DNA from: Vicia villosa
Lineage: Eukaryota > Streptophyta > Magnoliopsida > Fabales > Fabaceae
DNA: 64,000 nucleotides
Assembly: GCF_029867415.1 (NCBI RefSeq)
Contig: NW_026705417.1
Span: forward strand, 637,078 to 701,077
Direction of reading: 5' to 3'
In this document: one piece after another, positions 1 through 11,200 of the stretch
Position numbering within the stretch: position 1 is the first letter of the stretch
Layout: every line of letters begins with the position of its first letter
Made by a program: the position numbers and the translations under genes
The notes under the pieces: model-generated
What the model was told of the DNA's origin: nothing
Database searches by the model: none
The model's input: only the letters and a program-made list of their open reading frames with translations

Positions 1-1796
1 TTGTGTACATTCAGTAGAGATATATAGGATGTCATGTATCAAAGAGAAAGTTTTGATTCTAAATTTTAGTATGGTTTTTAGGCTAGTTCCTTTAGCATTC
101 GATTATTGTGCGTTTATGTACGATTGTTGTTTGTTTTTGCCCATAAGGGATGATGCACCTATGCAATGCTTTTAATACTTTTTGAGGACATTTCTAGGAC
201 TGTTTAAGAGGCTTTAGTGCCTGATTTGTGAATTTTAAGTCATCCTTTCATGCTTTGCTCGAATTTCCTTTCTTACATGTAAATAACTTGCTTTTAGTTA
301 GCGATTGTATCATAACTTGTCCAAATGACCTATAATTTTGTATGAGACTTCTTGACATGATTCTATGATTGATTAGACACCTCTTAGAGGTTATTAGCTA
401 CTGACTTCCATCATTTGATTACATTTTTCTAACTTCATTCAAAATTTGAAATCGTTTAGTTAGTTTGACCTAGTTTTGCCTAGTTTTTGTTAGAACTTTG
501 TGTTGCTTCAAGCCAATTGACTAACAAGGATTGGTATAAGGTCTTAGACCTATAAATGCAATGTTATGCTACTGACCTCAAGCTTAGGTCATGTGTTCAT
601 TTGTTTTTTTGATTCAACTAATTGATACATGTTCGTTATTTGTTAAGCGACGAGTCATGCGATACTTTGGTAACTTCTTGTGAATATTTTCGTGTGTTTC
701 CATGATGCTTTTGTGTTTGATTTAGGACACTAATTTCCTTGGTTTGCTACTTCCCTAGGGATCTCTTCCCTCTTTCTCATGCTTTGCCTCTCCTTTCACA
801 CTTTGATTGTTGTTAGTCTAAGAGGCGACGATTGTTTGTTCTTCCTCCACCTTTTGTGGATTGTTCTCTTTTGGGATTCATTATGTGTAGTCTCTCTTAG
901 GAGTAGACTTGGTTAGGGACTTCATTAAGTCACCTACCTTACTTGTTGCTCTCGCTTATCTCTTACTATATGCTTACCATGTTCCCTTAGGGCGGTGACT
1001 TCAATCTTCATTAAGATTAGTCACATAGAACAACTTAGGTTGTAGTCTATGCATGATAACATAGGTAGAGATCCCTTATCCTTGACCTTAGGGCCATTTG
1101 TATGTTAGTATTAGGTTAGAAATGTATGTTCCCCTTTTGCATAACAAACAAAAATCCATAAAACACAATAAAACATTAATAAATAGTGAAAATAATAAAA
1201 AGGAATGGAAACTCTCGTCCCTCTTGTTTAAGGGGATCACTTGAGTGGAGATTCCTAAACCTAAAAAACACAAACATAGAGTTAATTGAGTCTTCCTTGT
1301 TTAAGGTTCACTCGAGACGCTCGACATACTTTTGTTTTGCTTTTAAGAGCATGTTACTTCCACTCCAATCCCAGCGTGAGTCTCCAAAGGTCAAGCGGCG
1401 GAGTGTGCTGTAACTGTTCACTAAAAAACACCAACAAATCCTAAAAAACATAGAAAATCTTGAGCAGAACTACGGTGCTCTGATTCTTCTTAAGAGGATA
1501 CGTAGGCAGAGAGGCAACTCTAGCGAGCACAATAATTATTAAAAAACTTTAGGTTTAATCATGCATTGCATTAGTTTTAGATACACCCTTTAGATAGAAG
1601 CAAACATAGGTGGATACCATCGAGTACGATGGGCGCGAGGGGTGCTAGCACCTTCCCCTTGCGTAACTGACTCCCGTGCCCTGTTCTCTGGTCGAAAGAC
1701 CTTGTCCTTGTTTCGAGTTAGGTTTCTGATATTCCTTTCCTGCGATGGGATGAATATATTAGTGGCGACTCTGATCCATTTTTCACGGTAGCGACA
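1..1796 (+). repeat. 3' portion of the Ogre-like 5' LTR
   Basis: This matches 12026-13821 with no net length change. It ends in GCGACA at 1796, immediately before a primer-binding-like site, as expected of a 5' LTR. Small open frames here, such as the 61-codon one at 1088-1273 (minus), recur in the 3' LTR at 13113-13298 and are not genes. Confidence 0.9.
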
Positions 1797-1798
1797 GC

Positions 1799-1817
1799 TG
1801 GCGACTCTGCTGGGGAC
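1799..1817 (+). promoter_or_regulatory. Primer-binding site of the Ogre-like element
   Basis: TGGCGACTCTGCTGGGGAC starts three bases after the LTR end. Position and the leading TGG fit a tRNA 3'-CCA primer site. The same kind of sequence follows LTRs of Tat/Ogre elements. The priming tRNA was not identified by eye. Confidence 0.7.
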
Positions 1818-2675
1818 GTTGTTAGACCTATTGCGGGTCCGTACTTAGTGAGTCGATCCTAGCCTTTGTTTGTTTATTTTATTGGGTGTTTATTTGTTTA
1901 TATGTTTACATCTTGTATATATGTTTGCATATCATGTCTATTTCCTGCTTGCATATCATGTTTACTTTCCGCATGCATCTGAACTATATTATGGGTCCCC
2001 GTGGGGGCCACATATTTTCCTGATTTGTTTTGCAGGTGGGGGGTTGTGTGAGTTAAAAGGCCCACTACCCAGGCCAGTGATACTTAGGATTAGTTTGGAT
2101 GCCCATGTCAACTCCCATAGCGTTTGATACGATCGAGCTTGACATGGGGTACCACAACCAGGCGAGGTTCTTTCATGGAACATTGTGTCTCGCACGTTTG
2201 TGCCTCAAACACATTGTACCCCATGGGAATTGTTAACCTTGGTGACCATTAGGGACCACCTGTCCGTGTCTAGACTTCATACCCGTGAGATTGGGGTGGG
2301 ACAGGATACTAGCCTTCATCATACCCGGATTTCTATATTGCAATCTGAAGCCGGAATTTTGAACCTGTATCATTCAGAAAGATCAGTATAATTCAGATAT
2401 CCAGATTTGCGAGACATTCAGTTTCACCACTTTGCATTGCATAACATCATTCCTTCATCCACTTCATTTGTGCGGGATCATAAAGTCTATTTCCAAAAAA
2501 AAAAAAAAAAAAAAAGAAAGGATATTATATACAGAACGAGGCTTCAAAAAAAAAAAGGGGGAAAAGAAAAGAAAAGATATTCTATACAAAACAAAGCCCC
2601 AATTTCAAAAAAAGAGAAAAGAAAAAAGAGAAATGAAAGTGTGTGAAAAGACTTTAGGATCTCTCATAAGTAAAC
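1818..2675 (+). other. Untranslated leader of the Ogre-like element
   Basis: No credible coding frame lies between the primer site and the gag-like region. The stretch contains an A20-type run near 2495-2515 and further A/G-rich sequence to about 2640. These could be remnants of small poly(A)-bearing insertions or simple slippage; nothing distinguishes the two. Confidence 0.5.
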
Positions 2676-3845
2676 ATGCATTCATACTATCATGCATTTC
2701 ATGGCTCTTACAGAGACTTATGGGACCCTTTCTACTCAGATTTCAAGATCAACAACGGATTTGACCTCTCACCGCCGCGTACTTCGAGATCGACTATGGA
2801 ACAACTCTATGATGAGATGGATGAGATGAGGGCCCAGATGGGTCATCTTATGATGAAGATACAAGTTCTGACCCACGATCAGGGTGTGTTGAAGGAGGAA
2901 AATGATCAATTGAAAACTCAAGTGAGCCTGATCATGGAAGTTCTGAAGACGGTATTGAGAAAGGAAAGTGATACTGTTCCTGCTACAACAAGGGTTGTTG
3001 ATCTCTTTCCTTCATATGGATCTCTTCCCATTCAAGGTATGCCTCAGGGAGTTCTTTCTCGACCTCAAGTGGCAAAACTTCCCCGTCAACCAGTTCATGT
3101 TCCTAAAATGAATCAGAAGGGCCAAGTATATGGACAAAGACCTAAGATGCCCGAGACGGTTTTCGATCCGATTCCGATACCCTATGCTCAATTACTTCCT
3201 CGCTTGCTAGAACTTCAATTGATTGAGCTACGCAATTTGACCATGCCTAAAAAGCTCCCCCTGATCATGATGCCAACGCTCGTTGTGAATTCCATTCGGG
3301 GGCACTTGGTCATGACATTGGGAATTTTAAGGCACTGAAGTATAAAGTCCAAGAGCTCATCGATTCCAAGGTGATTATGGTCATCCCTGATGGTTTGGAT
3401 GTGCAAGGCAATTTGATCCCAATTGTTGAAGAGAAGGTTGATTCTGTTTTCTATCATGGGTCTACCTCAGGTCAGAAGAATGCTCCACCATCCTGGGTTC
3501 AAGATTCTCCGTCTTGGCCTAGTCCTCAACCTAATCAGAAGGCCAAGATGCCTGAACGAGGTGTACCCGACACAGAGGTTCAGGAAGCCAAAAAGAGTGT
3601 ACGACAAGGTTCCTATGCCTTATAGTGAATTGTTCTCCCCTTTGTTCAAGAACTCTTTGGTGGAACCCAAGCAACTGAATCCCGTCTGTTTTCCTTATCC
3701 TTTAGGACTTGATCCAAATGTCAGTTGTGACTACCATGGTGGGGCACCTGGTCATTCAACCGAGAATTGTCAGCCATTCAAAGACAAAGTTCAAGACCTT
3801 GTTGATTCCAAAGCAATCACGTTCACTCCAAGAGGTTATGCATAA
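2676..3845 (+). pseudogene. Gag-like remnant with duplicated zinc-knuckle-like segment
   Basis: The reading is spread over three frame segments: about 2676-3245, about 3270-3590, then about 3590-3845 back in the first frame, so at least two frameshifts break it. The first segment has a predicted coiled coil from the methionine at 2796 (heptad-rich, MEQLYDEMDEMRAQM onward). A segment of the form proline-rich/PMPYSELF, then C-x2-H...G-H...C, then KVQDLVDSK occurs near 3590-3845. A diverged copy, with FDPIPIPYAQLL, CEFHSG..GH and KVQELIDSK, occurs near 3150-3370, where the last cysteine position is phenylalanine. The C-x2-H...GH...C pattern followed by KVQxLxDS is typical of Gag C-termini in Tat/Ogre elements. 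No protease, reverse transcriptase or integrase follows. Function is inferred from family resemblance; the copy is not expected to make a full Gag. Confidence 0.7.
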
Positions 3846-6659
3846 ATTGAAGTCCCTATGAGATATCAAAACTGCAAAAAGCATTAAAGAGCAATAAGTC
3901 CAGACGGAGTCAGGTCTCCTCAACAATGACATTCATTTAGTTTTTTACTGCATTTTCATTTGTAATCTTCCTTTGTTTGTTTAAGCATTGCTAGCATGTA
4001 AAAATTTGTTAATTTTCGAATGAAAATCATAATAAAAGAATATGTTTGTCTTGAAGTAATCCTTTCGTTATCACTCATAAAAATGTTTTTTGGCATTACG
4101 ATACCAACTTTATTAATATCTTGCTTAGGCAACGAGCGGAGGGAGAATGATGATAAAAAAAATGCAAAAATCCCTAATTGTGTGTTTTGAATAAAACCCT
4201 ACTAATGATGTACAGGCATTGTTTCAAATCCCTAAACACACGAAAATATAAGGGAGATAGACCCTCGTTAACCCCTTTGAGCCTTGAAGGAGGAGTTTCT
4301 TTTTTTGATCAGAAAAACCCTTATTTTTAACCCTGGGGCAAGGTAGTGTTCATTTAACTTGATCAAGTGTTCAAAACTCACAAATGATATGCATCTAAGG
4401 ATACAACAACGGTTATCTTTCAAAAGGTTGAGGAGAGTCAAAACCGTAATGGTTATCCTTCACCTACCAAGAGGTCAGAAGATGACGATACCACAATGGA
4501 AATCCTTCATCAATCATGAAATGAGGCAGTCGTGATCACTTCAACGAATCAAAGACAATGCAAGGTCACACGACTTGTTCAAAAAAAAAAGGGAAGAAAA
4601 AAAATGATGAAAAAAAATATATGAAAAGTGATGAAAGAAAAGAATATAGCAATAAAAAAGAAAAAATGATGGTGAAAATAAATCAAGAACAAAGTCGTGT
4701 GATACTGAATCAAAAGAATAAAAGGTGAGCGGCTGCCATGTCCAAGAAACCTCATTGATTCCTCAACCATCTCAAAATTCCTTGTGAGGGATGAGCACTC
4801 GTGTTGAGTTAACTGAATTAGGGTTGGAGAACATCATGAAGGGGGTGGGGACCAAATAATTTTGAGCCTAAAATCCTTTGTTTCTGAAAACCGTGAACCC
4901 AACCAAGTTACAACCCTTAAAAGTCCTAATTGAAGTAGGGTTTATTTCGAAAACACACTCCGATGAGATAGCGTTTAGCTGACTCCCAATGAAGCGTAAC
5001 ACATATCTATGTTGGTATTGTATGCCCGCTTTACATTTCATTCACAAGAGGTGGCCACCTCATTGCATAAAAAGTTTTAAACTTCAAGACTAGCATAGGC
5101 TTTGCATTAGAATTATCATTCTTAGAATTAACATTCTTTTGCATACAAAACAGTTGCTTAAACATCAAGGAAGTTTCCATGATGAGAATCCATGAAGAGC
5201 TTGATCATGTTAAATTAAAAGAGACTTGAGAACTTCGTAGAGAAAAAAAAAAGAAATCATTATCAAAGCAAGTTGTCTGAAGGCTCCATTAAAGGATGTG
5301 CAGTTTAATGCCTTCGTTGTTTGATCATTAATGGACAAGTGCTTGAAGACTCCGTTGAGCCTAATCAGTTTGATACTGTTCTTGATTGGTTACCCTGAAA
5401 GGAAAGGTTTGGATGCTCTGTTGAGCAAATAAGTTGATACCTTCATTGATTGACTACCCAGGGGGAGAAGTCTGAATACTCTGTTGAGTAGATGCATTTT
5501 GATTAAGTACCCTGAAGGGAAGAGTTCGAAGACTCCATTAAGTATGATAAAGTTGCTCCGACAGTTTGTTTGATCTTAAGGGAAGTAAAACTTGAGGATT
5601 CTGATAAGATGTACATAATCAGGGGAAGTCACGACGAGGAATCTCTCTCGTGAGTACAGCCAATCTGGGGCAATCAAATCGAGGTTTGAAATCTCAAAAT
5701 CAATCAATCTAGGTCAATCACGACGAGGAATCTCTCGTGAAATTCAATCGATCTGGGGCAGTTACGTCGAGATTCGACAAATCTCTTCAAGGACCCGTTG
5801 ATCAAGAGGAACCATTTCAAATGCTTGAATGTAATGGAATAAATTATCTCAAGTAAGCGTGGTGTAAGGATCCTTTCGAGGCAAATACCTTCGTAAGTCA
5901 GGCAGCCTGGGGCATAACCTTTTGGTTTGTATGGAAGAATCGTCATTCACCTGTAAAGTGCAGTTGAACATCATGAAGTTGAGAAGTATCATAATACTCT
6001 TCCCCAACAAGGTTCCATTCCTCAAGCATAGGAGTTTGTTTCTCCTAGAAAAAATCACTCCCCGAGTACAGGAGTTTATTTCTCATGAGAGTTGTTCCAT
6101 TCCCCGATCATAGGAGTTTATTTCTCCTCGAAGTTGTTCTACTCATCCCAGAAAGGGTTCCTTATTCGGATTTCTAATCCTCACCATGGTGAACTGAGGG
6201 AATCTCCTCAAGCTGAAAAATTCCCCAAGCAATAGCACATGGTGAGAAGTCAGAAGTATTCTTCAAGTCAAATAAGAAGTATGTCTTGCAAGTTAAAGTC
6301 CAATGTCTATTGGCACCCCCACAGAGTTCTTAACACTAAGGGGATTCTCCCTGGTGTTTACCTCTCCCGAGGTCAGAGACGAAGCTCGATCGACAAGTCA
6401 ACGGAATATTCTCTAAAGGGACCTCGTTATCTCTACATATAGTAATCATTGCATTCACCTTGCATCTACAAAAAGAAAAAACGCGTAGCATTTCCATTAA
6501 TATGGAGCATTACGCCATGAAAAATTCAAACACGCATCAATGCATAAGCCAAGTTTGTATGTGCTCCAAAGGAACGAGGTAGTATACCCCCAAAAGAAGT
6601 CTCACTTTCTCTCTCAAGTTTGGATTGGATACATAATCATTTTCTCTATGGTTATTTCC

Positions 6660-7460
6660 CGTTTGCTGAGCTCAATCGTTTGGATAACCCATACTTTGTG
6701 TGTGGCAATTCGAACGAATGTCACTCTTGTAGAATTACACCCCGCCTTTTGGCCTGAGGGAACCACGTAGTTCTTATGTTTCGTGAATAACAATACCTCT
6801 TTCAAATACCAGTGTTTACTGGCATCATTTAATAGAGTCTGGTCGTCACCAGTTTTCTCTTTGTACTAACTTTCTGCGAGTCCCCTTACTGCCTTTTGCA
6901 TAAGGGATATCTCTTGCTACTTGCAAGTTTGCCGTGGTTATTTTCCCGTATGCTGCGTGCAGATTAGAGTGCGAGTGAGGGTGGGCATTCAACCCATCTC
7001 ATTTTTCAATCATTTGGGTAATCATACTTGGTGTGTGGCAACTCGATGAATGCCACCATTGAAGAGTACACCCCGCCTTTTGGCCTGAGGGATCTACGTA
7101 ATTCTTATGCTTCGCAAGCATCAACATCCCCGTGAATGTTCAGTGGTTACTGTCATCCGCGTGTCGAGTCTAGTCGTTACTAGTCTTGTTTTGGTTATTT
7201 TCCCGCATGTCGCGTGCATAATAGAGTGCGAATGAGGGTGGGCATTCAACCCATCTCATTTTTCAATCATTTGAAATCCATACTATGTGTGTGGCAATTC
7301 GAATGATTGCCACCCTTGAAGGGTTACACCCCGCCTTTGGCCTGAGGGATCCATGTAATTCTTATGCTTCGCGAGCATCAATATCTTTTTGAAAGCCCAG
7401 TATTTACTGGCACCCCCTGATTAGTTCTAGTTGTCACTAGCCTTTTTTTCGGTCAAGCCC
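6660..7460 (+). repeat. Imperfect long tandem repeat, three copies
   Basis: Copies are anchored on GTGTGGCAA at 6700, 7033 and 7289, so the spacing is about 333 and 256 bp. Each copy continues through CACCCCGCCTTTTGGCCTGAGGG and a 'key motif TTACTGGCA / GTCACCAG' part. It is non-coding. Confidence 0.75.
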
Positions 7461-7605
7461 AATAGTTATTGGCATCGCCTTCAAATTTAGTGTTCATAAA
7501 CATCCCCAATAAAGTCTAGTCGTTACTAGTCTTCGTCAATAAAGTCCAATGATTATTGGCATACCTTTTCAGATCTAGAGTCACCCTTCGGCTGTGTCTC
7601 TTTTT

Positions 7606-8150
7606 GAAGTCTAATTGAGGTTAGCAAAATAGGAGCGGTTTCCCCTTCGGCTGGTTACATCCTTTATCGAGTCGCCCTTCAGTGGTGTCTCTCTTTGAAG
7701 TCTAACTGAGGTTAGCAAAATAGGAGCGGTTTCCCCTTTGGCTGGTTACATCCTTTATCGAGTCGCCCTTCAGTGGTGTCTCTCTTTAAAGTCTAACTGA
7801 GGTTAGCAAAATAGGATCGGTTTCCCCTTCGGCTGGTTACATCCTTTATCGAGTCTCCCTTCAGTGGTGTCTCTCTTTGAAGTCTAACTGAGGTTAGCAA
7901 AATAGGATCGGTTTCCCCTTCGGCTGGTTACATCCTTTATCGAGTTGCCCTTCGGTGGTGTCTCTCTTTGAAGTCTAACTGAGGTTAGCAATTAGGATCG
8001 GATTCCCCTTCGGCTGGTTTCATCCTTTATCAAGTCACTCTTAGACTGTGTCTCTTTTTTGAAGTCTAACTGAGGTTAGCAACCTGTTTAAGGTCTACCT
8101 TCGGCTGATATCCTTTGATAATACTCAACACTCTTTTGCTCGGCCACAGA
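7606..8150 (+). repeat. 91 bp tandem repeat, six copies
   Basis: The start of the unit (GAAGTCTAACTGAGG or close variants) is at 7606, 7697, 7788, 7879, 7970 and 8061. The period is exactly 91 bp at every step. Each unit also carries CCCCTTCGGCTGGTTACATC and TTATCGAGTCGCCCTTC. Copies differ by few substitutions, so the array is recent or homogenised. It lies close to the 3' LTR. Confidence 0.92.
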
Positions 8151-8230
8151 ATGCAAATTTTGATGGTACTTTTGGGTATTCAATCCACCTACACCTCTCA
8201 TGTCCAGAACTTGTGTCGTACGTACATTCA

Positions 8231-8257
8231 GGTTCAAGAAGATTGAATAGGGGCAGC
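8231..8257 (+). promoter_or_regulatory. Polypurine-tract-like sequence before the 3' LTR
   Basis: AAGAAGATTGAATAGGGGCAG immediately precedes TGTTGCACCCC. Purine richness ending in GGGG, next to a TG start, is expected for plus-strand priming. The exact boundary (8258 or 8261) is uncertain by a few bases. Confidence 0.55.
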
Positions 8258-11200
8258 TGTTGCACCCCAAAATTTGCCCACTTATTTATTCCCCATTTGG
8301 CCTTCACATTACATTCATGTGCATACCTCATATAGGCCATTCATCCATTACATTCATCCATATCATGGTTACTATCCATAATTGATAAGAAAAGAGCTAC
8401 TGCAGAAGAAATTCCTGATAGAAAAATAAGGGAAATTTTGAAGTTTGATCGCATGGCATTATTCCCATTGAAGTCCTCCTGAAATAAGGGTTTCATCCTT
8501 TCCAATTCAAAGCTTGATTAAAAGATACAATCCTCGGATTCATTAGGGCTTTCAAATTAGGGTTTTGACCAAAGTCAACCCTGTTGACTTTCTGGTCAAA
8601 ATTTAATCAGAAGATGATTTTAAAATGTGAAATGTGGTTGTCCTGTTAATTGGAGCTTCTTTGGTTGAAAACTGATTGAGAGATGGAATCAGAAACGGAT
8701 TAATCGGGAAATTCATTTGAAATCGGAAAAATCAGGAAAAGTGGACTTTTTGGTCCGAGTCAAAGTCAACTGTCAAATATTGACTCGTGGTGGAAAATCG
8801 GTCAAGAAAAGTCAAAGAAATAAATAAAATCGAGAAGTAATCAAAAGTTGCCATTTTTGGAAGTTGGTTGAAATAGGAAATTCCAAAAGAGGAAAGTTCT
8901 ATACTTAGAGAAATTTTTGAAAGATTTGGAAATGGTTGACCAGCTCACTTCAGGTCCGGTTTACACGTGTTTTTATGTTCCAATTCAAAACAAGATCAAC
9001 ACCAAAATTACTCCTCTTGTGGCATAGAACAAAAGTGTAGTTAGGAGTTTTTTATTTGGAAGCATGGGTAAGAAGTTATGAGGGTACAAAGTTGAGGGAT
9101 TCAAACTGAAGGCGTGTCAAATTTGCCAGGCAGATTCTCGCCAGCGCAAGCAATTCCACAAACACATGGCGTGCCGTTTTCAATTCAATTTTTAAAGAGT
9201 TCCAAGCACATTCTATATCCAATTCAAACATCAATGTGTTCTATTCCATGCCTCCTATTTGAGGAGCCAAAGATCATTGATTTTGGCTGCGTGGTCGGAA
9301 GGATACAAGGCCCCAAAATTATCCTCTCGAAACTGTTGTAAGGTGGTTCCTTGACTAGGGTACGCGTGCAGGCAAGTCCAGTTGCGGAGGACCGAGTTCC
9401 AATACTTTTTTGAATAAGTTCCAGCCCTCAAATCAATGTTCTCTAAACACCAAAGTTGTTCATATCGTAGCACACTATAAGTTTGTAGTTGGGAATTTCT
9501 CCAAAAGAGTTTTGAATCAAAAGATATATGAGAGAAAAGACTGGGATTCAAAATTGTTGAGTTTCCAGCACTTAGAGAAATTCAGAAAGAAATTACATCT
9601 CAATGAAACCATGGCTTTGATGAAAATTACACATTGATTTAAGCTTTGATTTAGGAGAAGTTCAACAACGAAAGTGTGCTATGATCTTCCTGCTCTCCGT
9701 TGATCAAAATAAGTCCATGTTCGGTTGGATGGTTATCAAGTTCTAATCCTTGAAGTAGAACATTCGAAACTGACAGAAGGTCGTTATTAGGCAGAGCTGG
9801 CCAGCGCATATGCAATGGTTGTGAGAGGTCATATTCCGAAGAAATTTTGAGCATGTTACAAGGAGCTTCTCCACAAGAGTTCAACAGGAAACTTGTTCTG
9901 CTACAAATGATCTTTGCCACGAAACCAAGAATTGATAATGTGAAGCATTGAGTAGCAAGGTAGAGTATCATGAAGGTCGCTACTTGAAGTTGTCGTGACG
10001 CAAGCTTGGTTCAAACTTTTCCAGCCGAAGTTCAACCACTACCAAAGCATTTCAAAGACAATTATCATGCATTTGCAATCACTGTTTCAAGAGTTTATCA
10101 ACACCAATCATGTTTAGTCTTGTGAAAACTCTCACTTTACTCTTGAGGTCGTGATCAGAAGGTGATCCCAAATCAAATTACTGGAGCTAGAAGACTGCCA
10201 CTTGACCACCATAACTTCCTAGCCAAAATGTTGCACCATGACATATTTGTAGTAGCAGGAGCGCATGCCTACGTCTATTGCTCTAAATATCAACACATAA
10301 TGCTGCACACATAAAATACAAAAGGAGAGTTACTATAAATGAAAAAACTTGTGCATTAAGTTTAGAAAAAAGCTACAATACACCATACCATAACTTCCAT
10401 GAATCATCATCATATAAAAACCAAACTCTTTCACAAATCAGGGGGGCACCGTTTTCGTTTTCTTTCTTTCTTTCTCAGTTTTCAAAACTTGTTCCCTTCT
10501 CATTTCTCCATTCTCAGAATCTTCACCACTTCCCTCTCACCATTCATCTTTCCTTTTTTACAGTTTCACACAAGCTCTCTCGTCTCTCGCCACTCTCCTC
10601 TCCACCCTTTCTTCTCTCATCTCTTTCTCTAACAATCTTAACAACCTAACAAACTCCATAACAACCTAACAATCTTCCACCACCATCTTCTAACAAACAA
10701 TCCCCACTCAAAGTTCTCACCTTTCATCATCATCTTCAACCACGATCCATCTCCTTCATCTTTCAATTACCAATACTGCCATAATCACCACGTTTTCATA
10801 ATGTTATCAAACGTCCATGGACAGTCATCATCTTCATCCCCATAACCTTCGTAGTCATTGTGAAAAAGCCGAGGATTCGTACCTTCACGGAGTGCTTCTG
10901 GATCGCACCGAGTCTTGTGTTTATTTCACAAGCTCCCGTCTACTATTATCGCTAATCATCGTCAGCACCAAGAATCAAGGAAGACAACAGCTAAAGTTCT
11001 CTTGTTCTTTGTTTCCAAGCCCTAACAAGTAAGTAATCAACTCCCATGCATATTGAATTTGCTTCGCTTTTCTTGATATGGTGATTGTTTGGATGTCTGA
11101 ACGATGTGTATGAATGATATATGTGGCGAGGATCATGTTGCTAGGCTTAATATGGATTTCGATGAAGGTCTTGAGTTTTAGGGTTTTAGAAACGGCCTCG

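Larger units (their letters stand above)
3846..8257 (+). repeat. Non-coding interior of the Ogre-like element, rich in tandem repeats
   Basis: No coding sequence is visible. Several degenerate arrays lie here: repeats around CTCTGTTGAG and CCCTGAAGG at about 5280-5560; GACGAGGAATCTCTC units at about 5630-5770; AGGAGTTTATTTCTC units at about 6020-6140; a longer repeat at 6660-7460; and a clean 91 bp array at 7606-8150. Such repeat-filled stretches occupy the place where pol would be in an autonomous element. Confidence 0.7.

Noticed and set aside
1088..1413. Small open frames repeated at 13113-13438
   Set aside because: They are the same LTR sequence in two copies, have no family resemblance and no plausible coding signals.
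2495..2515. Poly(A) run as the tail of a retroposed gene
   Set aside because: No gene-like sequence or target duplication was found next to it in the Ogre-like leader.
7606..8150. CRISPR-like array
   Set aside because: The whole 91 bp unit is repeated with no unique spacers, and the genome is a plant.
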